From the NCBI RefSeq assembly GCF_000384235.1, contig NZ_KB913033.1:1991164-2055163 (forward strand): 64,000 bases of DNA, read 5' to 3'. Shown here one piece after another: positions 19,153 through 28,854 of the stretch. The notes beneath the pieces were generated by a model that was given only the letters and a program-made list of their open reading frames with translations, did not search any database and was not told where the DNA came from. The DNA comes from Hydrogenovibrio halophilus DSM 15072 (lineage in GTDB: Bacteria; Pseudomonadota; Gammaproteobacteria; Thiomicrospirales; Thiomicrospiraceae). Position numbers and translations under genes: made by a program. Within the stretch, counting starts at the first letter, position 1. Every line of letters begins with the position of its first letter.

Positions 19153-19920
19153 ATGAGTTTTTCCACTTTTATCGGTTTGTTTGCCGGGATTGCGATCATT
19201 ATTGCGGCCATGGCCATCGGTTCGTCGATTTGGATCTTTGTCAATATCCCCGGGATCATGATCGTGGTCGGCGGCACCACTGCGGCGACCATGATCCGTT
19301 ACTCCTTTCGCGAAGCCCTGCATGCGATCAAGGTCTCGTTTCAGGTGGTGATGCCCAGCAAGGACATCAAAGACAAAAACGAATTGCTGGATCTGACCGA
19401 AGACTTGCTGCGTACCTCACGCATGAAGGGCATGCTGGCGCTGGAGAATGTGGAAATTCGCCACGAATTCTATCAGCGTGGGGTGCGCATGCTGGTCGAT
19501 GGCTATTCCAAGGAACTGGTGTTACAGAACCTGAAGGAAGAAAATCAGTTGTTCAATGAACGGGCCGAGACCAGCGCTGGGGTCTTTGGTTCCATTGGCG
19601 CCGCTGCTCCGGCCTTTGGCATGATCGGGACCCTGGTGGGGTTGATTCAGATGTTGTCCGATCTGTCAGACCCCTCGACGATTGGCCCGGCCATGGCTGT
19701 GGCGATGCTGACCACGCTTTATGGGGCCATGATTGCCAACCTGTTCGCTCTGCCGATGGCGGACAAAATCTCGGTCTGGGGTGAAGAGGAGTCGCAGCGC
19801 CAGCAGATGATCATCGAAGGCCTGACCGCGATCATGGAAGGCCAGAATCCGAATGTGATGCGTGATCTGCTGGCCCCGTTCCTGGAACCGGAACAGAAGG
19901 CACAGCGAGAAGATGGCTAA
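19153..19920 (+). CDS. pomA: Flagellar motor stator protein MotA/PomA
   Basis: Cytoplasmic-membrane stator subunit that with MotB/PomB conducts ions to drive flagellar rotation. The 255 residues have four hydrophobic segments: FIGLFAGIAIIIAAMAIG, IPGIMIVVGGTTAATM, and two near AAPAFGMIGTLVGLIQML and AMAVAMLTTLYGAMIANLF. A large cytoplasmic loop lies between. The compact length and short loop resemble the PomA group. AAAAGGATGCC precedes the ATG. Its end overlaps the next gene by eight bases. The pom name rests mainly on the partner subunit; motA is equally acceptable. Confidence 0.92.
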   Translation: MSFSTFIGLFAGIAIIIAAMAIGSSIWIFVNIPGIMIVVGGTTAATMIRYSFREALHAIKVSFQVVMPSKDIKDKNELLDLTEDLLRTSRMKGMLALENVEIRHEFYQRGVRMLVDGYSKELVLQNLKEENQLFNERAETSAGVFGSIGAAAPAFGMIGTLVGLIQMLSDLSDPSTIGPAMAVAMLTTLYGAMIANLFALPMADKISVWGEEESQRQQMIIEGLTAIMEGQNPNVMRDLLAPFLEPEQKAQREDG

Positions 19921-20779
19921 AAAGTGCGACAAATCCCAAAGCTGGCTGGCGACCTTTGCCGACCTGATGTCGCTGTTGATGGCGATTTTTGTGCTGTTGT
20001 TTTCCATGTCCACACTGGATGCCGACAAGTACGAAGCCATTGTCAAATCCCTGACCAAAACCCTCGGCCACGGTCAGGATATGACTCAGACCCAGGTGGA
20101 ATACTTCAAGAAAGTCAAAGAAGAGCAGGAATCCAATCTGGAGAAAAAGGGCGAGACCACGCTGGATGACCTCAAACCCCTTTATGAAAGCCTGATTGAC
20201 ACCTATTCCGACAGCAACGAAACCGCTCAGGAAAACAACATCGACGTCACCATCGAACCCGAAGAAAAACAGATCAAGATTTCCTTTCCCGAACGCATCT
20301 CCTTTCCGTCCGGCCGGGCGACGCTCAAGCCGGACTTTGTGGTCGAACTGAGAAAATTACGGGTTCATATCGGTCAAAACGATCAGGTCAAGGCGGTCGG
20401 CCATTCCGACAAGCGCCCAGTCACTGGCGGGCGCTTTCGCTCCAACTGGGAACTCTCCAGTGCCCGTGCGGCGGCCGTGATCGAACAGTTGATCGATGAT
20501 CAGGTCGCCCGACCGGAACAGTGCCAGGTAGTCGGGGTCGGCCCGACCGAACCCCTGGTGGACGAAGACACCCCTCAGGCCTACACCAAAAATCGACGGG
20601 TGGAAATCATTATCAGACCGGCACCGAAAATCACACTGGAAGAACAGGTACTGGGCGTTCGCCCCTCCAAATCGGCGCTGGAAAAGGCGTCCGAATCTTT
20701 TGCGCCGCCAACGGGTGAGGAGGAGCCTAAAGAGTCTGAAGCAGATTCGAAAAACCAGCCTCCACCCTTTACCGACTGA
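19913..20779 (+). CDS. pomB: Flagellar motor stator protein MotB/PomB
   Basis: This 288-residue stator partner anchors to peptidoglycan. The single N-terminal membrane helix carries the ion-binding Asp17 in WLATFADLMSLLMAIFVLL, which closely resembles Vibrio PomB, suggesting a sodium-driven motor (inference). A linker of ~120 residues leads to the OmpA-like peptidoglycan-binding domain with VGHSDKRPV, NWELSSARAAAVIEQLI and NRRVEIIIRP. The start at 19913 overlaps the upstream stop as ATGGCTAA. A longer opening upstream is rejected because it lies inside pomA. Confidence 0.93.
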   Translation: MAKKCDKSQSWLATFADLMSLLMAIFVLLFSMSTLDADKYEAIVKSLTKTLGHGQDMTQTQVEYFKKVKEEQESNLEKKGETTLDDLKPLYESLIDTYSDSNETAQENNIDVTIEPEEKQIKISFPERISFPSGRATLKPDFVVELRKLRVHIGQNDQVKAVGHSDKRPVTGGRFRSNWELSSARAAAVIEQLIDDQVARPEQCQVVGVGPTEPLVDEDTPQAYTKNRRVEIIIRPAPKITLEEQVLGVRPSKSALEKASESFAPPTGEEEPKESEADSKNQPPPFTD

Positions 20780-20807
20780 CAGACCCGAAATTCTCAACAC
20801 TCCCTCT

Positions 20808-20836
20808 GTCATGCTGAGCGAAGCCGAAGCATCTGG
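20808..20836. repeat. Fragment of the 78-bp repeat family
   Basis: GTCATGCTGAGCGAAGCCGA and the following bases are the inverted form of the right end of the repeats at 6126 and 6249. It lies in the pomB-panD gap, which otherwise contains only palindrome copy 7. Confidence 0.6.
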
Positions 20837-20926
20837 TTCGTTTGTACACAGCTTTCAAAGCGTGTGTGAGCGGATCAATATGACCAGGAAGATGATGGCA
20901 GATAGCGAGGCAAAGGCCTGATTTTT

Positions 20927-20938
20927 ACCAGGCCTGGT
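20927..20938. repeat. ACCAGGCCTGGT palindrome, copy 7
   Basis: Exact core between the convergent ends of pomB and panD, ten bases beyond the panD stop. T5 precedes and TTAAAAA follows, so the structure can act as a terminator in both directions despite one mismatch next to the core. Confidence 0.95.
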
Positions 20939-20948
20939 TAAAAACCGG

Positions 20949-21344
20949 TCAGGCGCCGACGGCGGTTTGCATCTGTTTGGGGATGGTGTTGCGGGTATGG
21001 GTGATTTGGTTGTGTTCGTCGAAATACACCATCACCGGCTTGAACTGGTCGGCCTGAGCTTCGTCCATGCTGGCGTAGGTGGCGATGATCAACAGATCGC
21101 CCGGATTGGCCTTGTGTGCGGCCGCGCCATTGACTGAGATGATGCCTGTGGCTTCTTCGGCACGAATGGCGTAAGTGGTAAAGCGTTCGCCATTGGCAAT
21201 ATTGTAGATTTGAATCTGTTCGTATTCACGAATCCCTGCCACATCCATCAGATTGCCGTCGATGGCGCATGAGCCTTCGTAGTCCAATTCGGCATGGGTG
21301 GTGGTGACACGATGCAGTTTTGATTTCAGCATTGTAATGTGCAT
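20949..21344 (-). CDS. panD: Aspartate 1-decarboxylase (pyruvoyl enzyme) proenzyme
   Basis: Makes beta-alanine for pantothenate. Starting at 21344 ([13 protein letters not shown]) aligns the protein with E. coli PanD so that the self-cleavage site falls at Gly24-Ser25 in DYEGSCAID, where Ser25 becomes the pyruvoyl group. GATGAGG precedes this ATG. The active-site Tyr and Asn region [16 protein letters not shown] is intact. It supplies the substrate of PanC, encoded 1.9 kb away on the other strand, with the motor genes between them. It is separated from ppc by ~95 bp. Confidence 0.96.
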   Translation of the reverse strand: MHITMLKSKLHRVTTTHAELDYEGSCAIDGNLMDVAGIREYEQIQIYNIANGERFTTYAIRAEEATGIISVNGAAAHKANPGDLLIIATYASMDEAQADQFKPVMVYFDEHNQITHTRNTIPKQMQTAVGA

Positions 21345-21440
21345 GCTTGACCTCATCCCTTTTGGGGTTTGCAAAGGTTCGGTTGCCACGCGGGTAGTTG
21401 TGGCAAACCGTGGTTCGATCGATTTAAGTCTGACATGCGG

Positions 21441-24230
21441 CTAGCCGGTATTACGCATTCCGGCGGCAATGGCGTTGATGCTGTTGAGCAAAGGTGTCAG
21501 CCATTTTTCGCGTTCTTCTTCCGGCAGTGACTCGTCCTTGTAACGCTTGAGAACCGCTACCTGGATGTTGTTCAGAGGTTCCAGGTAAGGTGTGCGGCGT
21601 TTCAGTGACAAGGACACAATCGGGGTGTCCGCCATCAGGTAGTCATTTCCGCTGATCTCGAGGCAATGCTCGACGGCCCGGACGTGCTCCTTGGCAATCA
21701 TCTGATAAATTTTCTCAGACGTCTCCGGGTCCTGCCCCAGTTTGGCATAGTCATGGCCGATGACCAAGTCGGTTTTGAACAGCGACATCTGAATGTTGCT
21801 GAGCAATGCCCGGAAAAACGGCCACTTTTCATACATCTCCAGCAGCTTGTCTTCGCCTTCGGACTGAATCCAGTTTTCCAGGGCGGCCCCGGTGCCATAC
21901 CAGGCGGGGAACGTCAGACGGGCCTGGGCCCAGCCGAAAATCCACGGAATCGCCCGGATCGAGGATTTGGACAGGTTGTTCTTTTTGCGGTGAGACGGTC
22001 GCGAGCCGATGTTCAGCAATCCGATTTCATTGACCGGTGTGGCTTCGTAGAAGAACTTGAAGAAGTCTGCAGTGTCATCGGTCAGTTCACGGAAAGCCGC
22101 TTCACCCTGTTTGGACAACTTCTGCATGATCTCCAGATGCGTCGGATCGTCTTTCTGATTCGGCTGCACCAGACATTTGCTGGCCTTCATCAGGCCGGTA
22201 ATGCCCATCGACAATTCATAGGTGGCGGTTTCGGCATTGGAATACTTGAACGACAATACCTCACCCTGTTCGGTGAACTTGATCTGGCCACGTACGGTGC
22301 CGGTCGGCTGCGACAGGATCGCGCTGTGGGTTGGTCCGCCCCCACGTCCGATGGTGCCGCCACGTCCGTGGAACAGACGGCAATCCACGCCGTAATCGTC
22401 GGCCAGTGCCATGATCTGCTGCTGGGCCTGGTACAGAGTCCAGGACGAAGACAGGTTGCCGCCGTCCTTGGCCGAGTCGGAATAACCGAGCATGATTTCC
22501 TGCTGGTTGCCGGAGGCTTTGAGCAGGGCGTGATAAGTTGGGTTGTCAAACAGCGCCGAGGTGACCGGCACAATGTGCTCCAGATCCTGAATGGTTTCAA
22601 ACAGGGGCGCGACATGAATCTTGCAGTAGGGTTCGCCTGCGTTGTACCCGGCCAGACCGGCCTGGTGCGCCAGGAACAGCACTTCCATCACGTGACTGGC
22701 TTCGTGGGTCATGGAGATCACGTAGTTGTTGAACGCCTTTTCACTGATCTCATCACGCATGCGCCGCATCACATGAAAGACTTCCAGCACTTCGCGGGTC
22801 ATTTTCTTCAGATCCAGATGCTGGGTATCGATGATGGTGGGCGACGCAATCTGTTGGGCCAGCACATCCAGACGCTCGGCTTCGGACAAGGCCGGGTAGT
22901 CGATGCCAAGATGGTTGAGCAGGTCGGTCACCGCATCGGTGTGCACGGTCGATTCCTGGCGAATGTCCAGACGCATCAGATAAAAACCGAAGGTCTGCAC
23001 CAGACGGATCAGGTCTTTGAGTTCGGCATCGGCGACTTCGTGGTCTCCGTGGCTGCAGAGGGATTCGTAAATCAGCTCCAGATCGGCCAGGAATTCGTTT
23101 TCGCTTTTGTAGGCAAAACGCGGTGGATCAATGATTTCATCATTGAGCTGTGCTTCGACGTAATTCAGGTTTTCCTGCAGACGGCCGTGAATCAGATACA
23201 GGAAGCGGCGATAGGGCTCATCCTTGAAGCGGTCCGAGCGTTTGTGGAACACCTGTTCCTGCAGGTCGGCATCAATGATGGTCGCGCGGTTGATCACTTC
23301 CTGTTTGATTTCGGTGATATAGCGTGACTGGGTCAGTTGCGCACTGAGCAGATGCACGCGGCGCTGATATTCGTACAGCGCGGCGCGGCTTTGCATGTAA
23401 AGCGCATTGACGGTGGTCTGGTGAGTGACGAAGGGGTTGCCGTCCCGATCGCCGCCGATCCAGGAACCGAACGTCAGAAAGTTGGGCGTTTCGAGTTCTG
23501 CTTCCGGGTAATGACGCGCCAGGGCGCGTTCCATGAAGCGGTACACCGTGGGCACGGCCTTGAACAGCGACTGGCGGAAATAGTAGATCCCGTTGCGGAT
23601 TTCGTCTTCCACCGTTGGCTTGATCCGACGGACTTCATCGGTTTTCCAGAGCACCTGAATCTGGTAGCGCAAACGACGGATCACTTCTTCCTGAGTATAA
23701 GGGTTTTTGTAGGCTTCGGCCTCGTTCAACTCGCCCAGAGTCAGGAAGATGCGGCGCAAGTTTTCCATGACCGCACGGCGTTTGGACTCGGTCGGGTGCG
23801 CGGTAAACACCGGAATGTAGTTCAACTGGCCGATCAGGGTTTTGACTTCTTCGGCACTCAGTCCCTGTTCCTTGAATTCACTGATGGTGTTCAGAACCGA
23901 ACCGGTCCAGAGCGGGCCGTCGGATTTCAGCTGGCTCTGGCGCTGATGAAACTGGTGTTCTTCTTCGGCCAGGTTCACTAGGCTGAAATAGAGGTTGAAC
24001 GCACGGATGATCAGAATCAGTTCCTGTGGCGTCTGGGCTTCGATAAAGGCCTTGAGCTCGGTGCGCAGAGCCGGATCGTCCTGCTCGTGAAGCTTGATGT
24101 AGCCTTTGCGCAGTTTTTCAATGGCGTCCAGGGTGTCTTTTCCGACCTGGGTTTCAATGACTTCCCCCAACAGCGAGCCAAGCAGTTTGACGCGTGAGCG
24201 GAGTTGTTTGTCACTCAGTTCTTTAGCCAT
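21441..24230 (-). CDS. ppc: Phosphoenolpyruvate carboxylase
   Basis: Carboxylates phosphoenolpyruvate to oxaloacetate, replenishing the TCA cycle. The 929 residues include the catalytic His in FTAHPTESKRRAV, the substrate loop GYSDSAKDGG and the glycine-rich HGRGGTIGRGGGPTHSAI. The C-terminal MRNTG tail carries the conserved final glycine. ATG 24230 (MAKELSDKQ) is preferred to a TTG 12 bases upstream. A TATAAT-type -10 box lies 42 bases before it. Together with fumC and sucCD this gives three TCA-linked functions in the window. Confidence 0.97.
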   Translation of the reverse strand: MAKELSDKQLRSRVKLLGSLLGEVIETQVGKDTLDAIEKLRKGYIKLHEQDDPALRTELKAFIEAQTPQELILIIRAFNLYFSLVNLAEEEHQFHQRQSQLKSDGPLWTGSVLNTISEFKEQGLSAEEVKTLIGQLNYIPVFTAHPTESKRRAVMENLRRIFLTLGELNEAEAYKNPYTQEEVIRRLRYQIQVLWKTDEVRRIKPTVEDEIRNGIYYFRQSLFKAVPTVYRFMERALARHYPEAELETPNFLTFGSWIGGDRDGNPFVTHQTTVNALYMQSRAALYEYQRRVHLLSAQLTQSRYITEIKQEVINRATIIDADLQEQVFHKRSDRFKDEPYRRFLYLIHGRLQENLNYVEAQLNDEIIDPPRFAYKSENEFLADLELIYESLCSHGDHEVADAELKDLIRLVQTFGFYLMRLDIRQESTVHTDAVTDLLNHLGIDYPALSEAERLDVLAQQIASPTIIDTQHLDLKKMTREVLEVFHVMRRMRDEISEKAFNNYVISMTHEASHVMEVLFLAHQAGLAGYNAGEPYCKIHVAPLFETIQDLEHIVPVTSALFDNPTYHALLKASGNQQEIMLGYSDSAKDGGNLSSSWTLYQAQQQIMALADDYGVDCRLFHGRGGTIGRGGGPTHSAILSQPTGTVRGQIKFTEQGEVLSFKYSNAETATYELSMGITGLMKASKCLVQPNQKDDPTHLEIMQKLSKQGEAAFRELTDDTADFFKFFYEATPVNEIGLLNIGSRPSHRKKNNLSKSSIRAIPWIFGWAQARLTFPAWYGTGAALENWIQSEGEDKLLEMYEKWPFFRALLSNIQMSLFKTDLVIGHDYAKLGQDPETSEKIYQMIAKEHVRAVEHCLEISGNDYLMADTPIVSLSLKRRTPYLEPLNNIQVAVLKRYKDESLPEEEREKWLTPLLNSINAIAAGMRNTG

Positions 24231-24271
24231 AAAATGTCTCAATGTGTCCGTTCGTTGAAAAATTTGGCGGC

Positions 24272-24277
24272 ATTATA
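24272..24277 (-). promoter_or_regulatory. -10 box upstream of ppc
   Basis: TATAAT on the minus strand, 42 bases before the ppc ATG. A weak TTAACC-like -35 element lies at about 18-bp spacing. Confidence 0.45.
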
Positions 24278-24315
24278 TCATGAAGCAGAGTCAGAGGTTA
24301 AAAACCCGCTTTGCC

Positions 24316-25254
24316 TCAGTAGTCGCGTGGGCGTTTAAGGTTCCAGCGATTGTGCGTCCAGAGATATTGGGCCGGGTTTTGTTGGATTTCTTGCTCGTAG
24401 AGCCGGTGCAATCGGATCAGGTCGGCCTGCGGGTCTTCGCCGGGAAAGTCGGTCAGTGCCGGGCGAATGAAGCAGTGATAGTCGCCGTCCTTACGTCGGG
24501 TAAAGACCGGCAGTACCCGGGCATGTCCCATTTTGGCCAGTTTTGACAGCCCCGGATGGCTCATGGCATTGTGCCCAAAAAATGGGGCTGAGATTTTGCC
24601 GCGTCTGCGGTAGCGCTGGTCGGGCAAAATCATGACGTTTCCGCCCTGTCGCAACACCCTGACAATGGCCCGGGTGTCACTGTTGGGCAAGGGTTGGCTG
24701 GCATGGGCCTGGGTCACAGGGTCAGGACCGTCACTGGTGCGGCTGGCGGTAATCAGGCAATCCATCAGTGCATTGTCATGGGGCCGGTAAATGAAATGCA
24801 GTGGCATCAACTGATTCAGCATTAGCCCGGTGGCTTCAATGGTGGTGAAGTGCGGCACGACCAGCAGGGTGCCCTGATTGGTGGGATTTTTCAGGTGATT
24901 CAGGCCGTGATAATGAAACCTGTGCGATTCGTGCTTTGGGTGGCTGGGCGGATGGGAGCGGTGGATGCCCCAAAGGTTGGTAGCGGTTTCGGCCAGACCC
25001 ATGCCCAGGGAGGCAAAATGCGCCCGAATCATTTTTTGCCGTTGGGGGGAAGACCAGTGGGGGAACGCCAGAGAGGCATTGGCAAGTGCCAGTTTGCGCC
25101 GGGCAGGGGCCAGCCAATACAAGCCTTGCCCCAGTACTTGTCCGGTTTTTAATCGCCATGACCAGGGCAGGAAGGCCAACAGGCGAAGCAGCCCAACGCC
25201 CAGCCAGATGCCCCAGTATTTGGGGTTTTTGAAACCGGAACAGGCTTTAAGCAT
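24316..25254 (-). CDS. Lipid A acyltransferase-like protein (LpxL/HtrB family)
   Basis: The 312-residue protein has one N-terminal hydrophobic segment ([16 protein letters not shown]) and the HX4E catalytic dyad of the lysophospholipid acyltransferase fold in [13 protein letters not shown]. It also has [12 protein letters not shown] and the [11 protein letters not shown] block typical of LpxL/LpxM/LpxP. It probably adds a secondary acyl chain to lipid A at the inner membrane. The paralogue cannot be decided from sequence alone. It overlaps msbA by eight bases, a logical pairing of lipid A acylation with lipid A export. Confidence 0.85.
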   Translation of the reverse strand: MLKACSGFKNPKYWGIWLGVGLLRLLAFLPWSWRLKTGQVLGQGLYWLAPARRKLALANASLAFPHWSSPQRQKMIRAHFASLGMGLAETATNLWGIHRSHPPSHPKHESHRFHYHGLNHLKNPTNQGTLLVVPHFTTIEATGLMLNQLMPLHFIYRPHDNALMDCLITASRTSDGPDPVTQAHASQPLPNSDTRAIVRVLRQGGNVMILPDQRYRRRGKISAPFFGHNAMSHPGLSKLAKMGHARVLPVFTRRKDGDYHCFIRPALTDFPGEDPQADLIRLHRLYEQEIQQNPAQYLWTHNRWNLKRPRDY

Positions 25255-26986
25255 GGTTTGTGGCTTGTTGTTGAAGTCGGTAATAATGGCCGTTTTGTTG
25301 CATCAGAGTGCTGTGGGTGCCTTGTTCCACGATGTTTCCCTGATCCAGCACCACAATCTGGTCGGCCTGTTCAATCGTGCTCAGACGGTGGGCAATCACA
25401 ATCACAGTGCGGTCTTTGGTCAGGGTTTGCATGGCCTGCTGAATGCTGCGTTCGCTCTGGTTGTCCAGAGCCGACGTGGCTTCGTCCAGAATCAGGATGG
25501 GCGCATTTTTCAGAAACGCCCGAGCAATCGCCAGACGTTGCCGCTGGCCGCCGGATAGACGGGCCCCGTTGTCGCCGATGGGAGTGTCGAGCCCTTGAGG
25601 CAGCTTTTGAATGAATTCCCAGGCCTGGGCCTGTTGTGCGGCATCGATGATGGCGGCTTCGTCCACACTGTTTTGGCCATAGGCAATGTTGGCCCGAACC
25701 GTGTCATTGAACAGCACCACCTGCTGACTGACAAAGGCCAGCTGCTCGCGCAGGGTGTGCAGAGACAGATCGTTAATGGGCGTGCCGTCCAGCAGAATGC
25801 GACCGCTTTGGGGCTGGTAAAAACGGGCGATCAGGCTGACCAGTGTGCTTTTGCCGCTGCCGGATTCGCCCACCAGAGCGGTGGTTTTGCGGGCAGGGAT
25901 GCTCAGGTTGAAGTCGTCAAATGTGGCGGTTTCGGCGTGCGGGTAGTGAAAGCCGACTGCGTCAAAGCGCAGTTCGCCCTGCACGGAATTCAGCGATGCC
26001 TGGCCTTGATCCGGTTCTTCTTCCCGGTCCAGCAGCTCAAAAATGCTCTGGGCCGCGGCCATCCCTTTTTGAATGGTGATGTTGATGTTGGTCAAACGGC
26101 GGATGGGTTCAAACGTCAGGGCCATGGCGGTGATGTAAGAAAGCAGTTCACCGGGGGTAAAAGCGCCTTCGGCCGACATCTGCATGGCGATGTAAACCAC
26201 AATCGACAGGGCGATGGCGGCCAAAACCTGTACCAATGGCACATTCAGAGCCGAGACTTTGATCACATCCATGGTGTGGTGCATCAGGTCCTGAGCGGTC
26301 TGATGAAAACGGGATTGTTCGTAGGCTTCGGCGTGATACAACTTGATGTCGCGGTGGCCCACGAGGCCTTCTTCCAGTTGGTGGGTCATGCGCCCCATAT
26401 TGTGTTGCATTTCGGTACTGGAATGGCGCATCAGTTTGCTGGCCCGGTCGATGATAAAGGCCACGACCGGCCCGATCAGCATCATCATCAGGGTCAGTTC
26501 CCAGGAGATATAGAGCATGTAACCGAACAGGGCGATCACAATCATCGTGTCGCGAATCAGGACGATCCAGGCTTCGGACAGTGCGCGACCGGTCTGGGCC
26601 ACATCGTAGGTGATTTTCGACATCCATTCGCCGGTGGAGCTTTGCTGAAAGGTCGCCATGGGCAGAAACTGCAGTTTGCGGAACATTTCATCACGAATGG
26701 TCAGAATTGCTTTCTGGGCAATCCATTGGCTGGCCACTTTGCTGAAATATTCGGCCACCCCTTTGACGATGAACACCCCGGCCAGCAGCAGAGGCAGCAC
26801 CACAAAACTGTCCGGGTCTTTTTTGATCAGACTGTCATCGACCAGATCCTTGAGGATGGCGGCCGTCGCCGGTTCCATCGCGGCGATGATCACCAGAGTC
26901 AGCAAGGTGATGGCGATCATCAGCTTGTAAGGCGCAATGTAACGCAACAGGCGGCGATACAGATGTCGGGTATTGGCATCAAACAT
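25247..26986 (-). CDS. msbA: Lipid A export ABC transporter MsbA
   Basis: Half-size ABC exporter (579 residues) that flips lipid A-core across the inner membrane. An N-terminal six-helix domain is followed by an ATPase domain with Walker [10 protein letters not shown], signature [13 protein letters not shown] and Walker [13 protein letters not shown] with the catalytic Glu. ATG 26986 ([12 protein letters not shown]) matches family starts. An in-frame TTG at 27022 overlaps the predicted promoter and is rejected. It is co-transcribed with the downstream acyltransferase. Confidence 0.95.
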   Translation of the reverse strand: MFDANTRHLYRRLLRYIAPYKLMIAITLLTLVIIAAMEPATAAILKDLVDDSLIKKDPDSFVVLPLLLAGVFIVKGVAEYFSKVASQWIAQKAILTIRDEMFRKLQFLPMATFQQSSTGEWMSKITYDVAQTGRALSEAWIVLIRDTMIVIALFGYMLYISWELTLMMMLIGPVVAFIIDRASKLMRHSSTEMQHNMGRMTHQLEEGLVGHRDIKLYHAEAYEQSRFHQTAQDLMHHTMDVIKVSALNVPLVQVLAAIALSIVVYIAMQMSAEGAFTPGELLSYITAMALTFEPIRRLTNINITIQKGMAAAQSIFELLDREEEPDQGQASLNSVQGELRFDAVGFHYPHAETATFDDFNLSIPARKTTALVGESGSGKSTLVSLIARFYQPQSGRILLDGTPINDLSLHTLREQLAFVSQQVVLFNDTVRANIAYGQNSVDEAAIIDAAQQAQAWEFIQKLPQGLDTPIGDNGARLSGGQRQRLAIARAFLKNAPILILDEATSALDNQSERSIQQAMQTLTKDRTVIVIAHRLSTIEQADQIVVLDQGNIVEQGTHSTLMQQNGHYYRLQQQATNHA

Positions 26987-26993
26987 AGCGAAA

Positions 26994-27022
26994 ATTATAC
27001 TCGTTTGCTGGGCGGAACCCAA
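26994..27022 (-). promoter_or_regulatory. Sigma-70-type promoter abutting the msbA start
   Basis: -35 TTGGGT at 27017-27022, a 17-bp spacer, and a perfect -10 TATAAT at 26994-26999. The predicted transcript start (26986-26987) coincides with the A of the msbA ATG, which would make the mRNA leaderless. Confidence 0.55.
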
Positions 27023-27068
27023 TTGGCAGATGACGGACTGCAGAAACAGCCTGGCCGAGGCAAAAATG

Positions 27069-27080
27069 ACCAGGCCTGGT
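27069..27080. repeat. ACCAGGCCTGGT palindrome, copy 8
   Basis: Exact core four bases downstream of the phosphatase stop, between it and the msbA promoter on the same strand. Confidence 0.95.
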
Positions 27081-27084
27081 GAGA

Positions 27085-27762
27085 TTATTCCCGGTGCAGG
27101 ATTTTATTGACCACAATATTGGCCCAACCAGAAGCATGAAACGTCTGGTTGAGTTGGTCGCGGTCATAATGCTGCTGAACCCATTGATGAAAGCTGACTT
27201 CGGGGTGGTCTGTCTGAAACCGTTCGAACTCATCGAACAGGTAGTCGAGCTTGCCGGTGTCGGCCCAGCGGAAATGCCCGTATTTCATGCTCAGTTGCTT
27301 GCGGGCTTCGGCAATGGGCTCGCCCTGTACAAAGTGTTTGAACAGCACACTGACCAGACCGGCACGGTCGGCACCGGATTTGCAGTGGATCAACAGCGGA
27401 TAGTCCAGCGATTGGAGCAGAGTGATCACCTGTTCCAGTTTGTCTTTTTTGGGAAAGTTGCGCGATGAGATCGGGACATTGATCAATTCAATGCCCAGCT
27501 GGTCACAGGCTTCTTTTTCCAGCAGATATTGGCCGGTCTGGTTGGCCGCACGCAGGCTTAAAACCGTTTTGAGGCCAAAGCGCTGCTTGAGTTTGCGCAA
27601 AAACCGGGGAGAAGGGTGGTTGCTGCGAAATGCCAGGGTGTCGCTGTGACGGGGGGCGAGCCGGTAAAAGTTGCGAAACCAGATCCTGAGGATCTCGTGG
27701 TCGATCAACCAGGCTTCCAGATGGGCGAGCAGCCGCCCGCGTTTTGAATGCAGTTTGCTCAT
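27085..27762 (-). CDS. Protein tyrosine/dual-specificity phosphatase family protein
   Basis: The 225-residue protein has the CX5R phosphatase loop [19 protein letters not shown] (Cys then Arg six residues on). It also has the upstream general-acid region around [15 protein letters not shown] and an N-terminal [20 protein letters not shown]. This architecture is shared by small bacterial tyrosine or dual-specificity phosphatases and by DUF442-like proteins. No signal peptide is present, so it is cytoplasmic. It lies between hldD (divergent) and msbA in an LPS-related group, so a role in envelope sugar-phosphate chemistry is possible but unproven. Confidence 0.8.
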   Translation of the reverse strand: MSKLHSKRGRLLAHLEAWLIDHEILRIWFRNFYRLAPRHSDTLAFRSNHPSPRFLRKLKQRFGLKTVLSLRAANQTGQYLLEKEACDQLGIELINVPISSRNFPKKDKLEQVITLLQSLDYPLLIHCKSGADRAGLVSVLFKHFVQGEPIAEARKQLSMKYGHFRWADTGKLDYLFDEFERFQTDHPEVSFHQWVQQHYDRDQLNQTFHASGWANIVVNKILHRE

Positions 27763-27835
27763 GTGTGGAGGGTTTCAAGCCAAATTTCAAAACAAGCATT
27801 TTACCTTTTTTGTGATCACTGAAGGCATGAAATGC

Positions 27836-27841
27836 TAGAAT
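27836..27841 (+). promoter_or_regulatory. Extended -10 box upstream of hldD
   Basis: TGC followed by TAGAAT gives an extended -10 (TGnTAnAAT-like) 42 bases before the hldD ATG. No clear -35. Confidence 0.4.
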
Positions 27842-27882
27842 TAAGCGCATATTTGAAGGTTTTAAAACACAAAGGCGAGCGG

Positions 27883-28854
27883 ATGATAGTCGTAACAGGC
27901 GGTGCCGGTTTTATTGGGTCCAATCTGGTCAAAGCCCTGAACAAGCAGGGACGTGATGACATTCTGGTGGTGGATGACCTGAAAAAGGGTAAAAAATTCA
28001 TCAATTTGGTCGATTGCGATTTTGCCGATTACCTGGACAAGGAAGATTTTCAGTCACGGATTTTTGCCGAAGAAGGCCTGCCGGAAATCGATTGTGTGTT
28101 GCATCAGGGTGCCTGCTCGGCGACCACTGAGTGGGATGCCGCCTATTTGATGGAAAACAATTATGAGTATTCCAAAGACCTGCTGCATTTTTGCATGAAC
28201 CACGAAATTCCGTTTCTGTATGCGTCTTCCGCCGCCGTCTATGGTGATGGCCCGGTGTTTGTGGAAGACCGCCGTTATGAACAACCGCTCAATGCCTACG
28301 GCTTTTCCAAGTTTCAGTTTGACCAGTATGTGCGGCGGGTGCTGCCGCAGGCCAACAGCCAGATCGCCGGCTTTCGTTATTTTAATGTCTATGGTCCGCG
28401 TGAGCAGCACAAGGGCGACATGGCCAGTGTGGCCTACAAACTGCACCGTCAATTGCTGGCTGGGGAAAATCCGAAATTGTTCGGTGCCTACGATGGCTAT
28501 GAACCCGGCATGCAAAGCCGGGATTTTGTGTCGGTGGAAGACGTGACCGCAGTCAATTTGTGGTTTATGGACCACCCTGAAGCATCGGGCATTTTCAATT
28601 TGGGACCGGGCAAGGCCGAGCCTTTCAAACACATTGCCGAGGCGGTGATTGCGCATCATGGCCAGGGTCAGATTGAGTACATGGATTTCCCGGACCACCT
28701 GAAAGGGGCCTATCAGAGTTTTACCCAGGCAGACAACACCGCCTTGCGCCAGGCCGGTTACGAGCGTCCGTTTTATTCGGTGAAAGAGGGGGTTGCGCGT
28801 TATCTTGAGTGGTTGTCTGCGCACCCGGAACGATTGGATTTCGCTTGTGACTGA
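27883..28854 (+). CDS. hldD: ADP-L-glycero-D-manno-heptose 6-epimerase
   Basis: Short-chain dehydrogenase/epimerase that forms ADP-L-glycero-heptose for the LPS inner core. The Rossmann motif [10 protein letters not shown] opens the protein at ATG 27883, preferred to an upstream in-frame start because GGAGFIG must be near the N-terminus. The catalytic Tyr-Lys is in [11 protein letters not shown], with the Ser in [27 protein letters not shown] is diagnostic of HldD. At 323 residues it is slightly longer than the E. coli enzyme. Its last 55 bases overlap the convergent HIT gene. Confidence 0.96.
   Translation: MIVVTGGAGFIGSNLVKALNKQGRDDILVVDDLKKGKKFINLVDCDFADYLDKEDFQSRIFAEEGLPEIDCVLHQGACSATTEWDAAYLMENNYEYSKDLLHFCMNHEIPFLYASSAAVYGDGPVFVEDRRYEQPLNAYGFSKFQFDQYVRRVLPQANSQIAGFRYFNVYGPREQHKGDMASVAYKLHRQLLAGENPKLFGAYDGYEPGMQSRDFVSVEDVTAVNLWFMDHPEASGIFNLGPGKAEPFKHIAEAVIAHHGQGQIEYMDFPDHLKGAYQSFTQADNTALRQAGYERPFYSVKEGVARYLEWLSAHPERLDFACD

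Noticed and set aside
21666-23327. A 553-codon open frame opposite ppc, and a 495-codon one opposite msbA (25595-27082)
   Set aside because: Both mirror conserved genes, lack ribosome-binding sites and show no protein-family features.
25619-25628. CCCAGGCCTGGG in msbA and weaker AGGCCTGG matches (for example 18218)
   Set aside because: Only 9-10 of 12 bases match; explainable by codon use in a G+C-rich gene, so not counted as copies.
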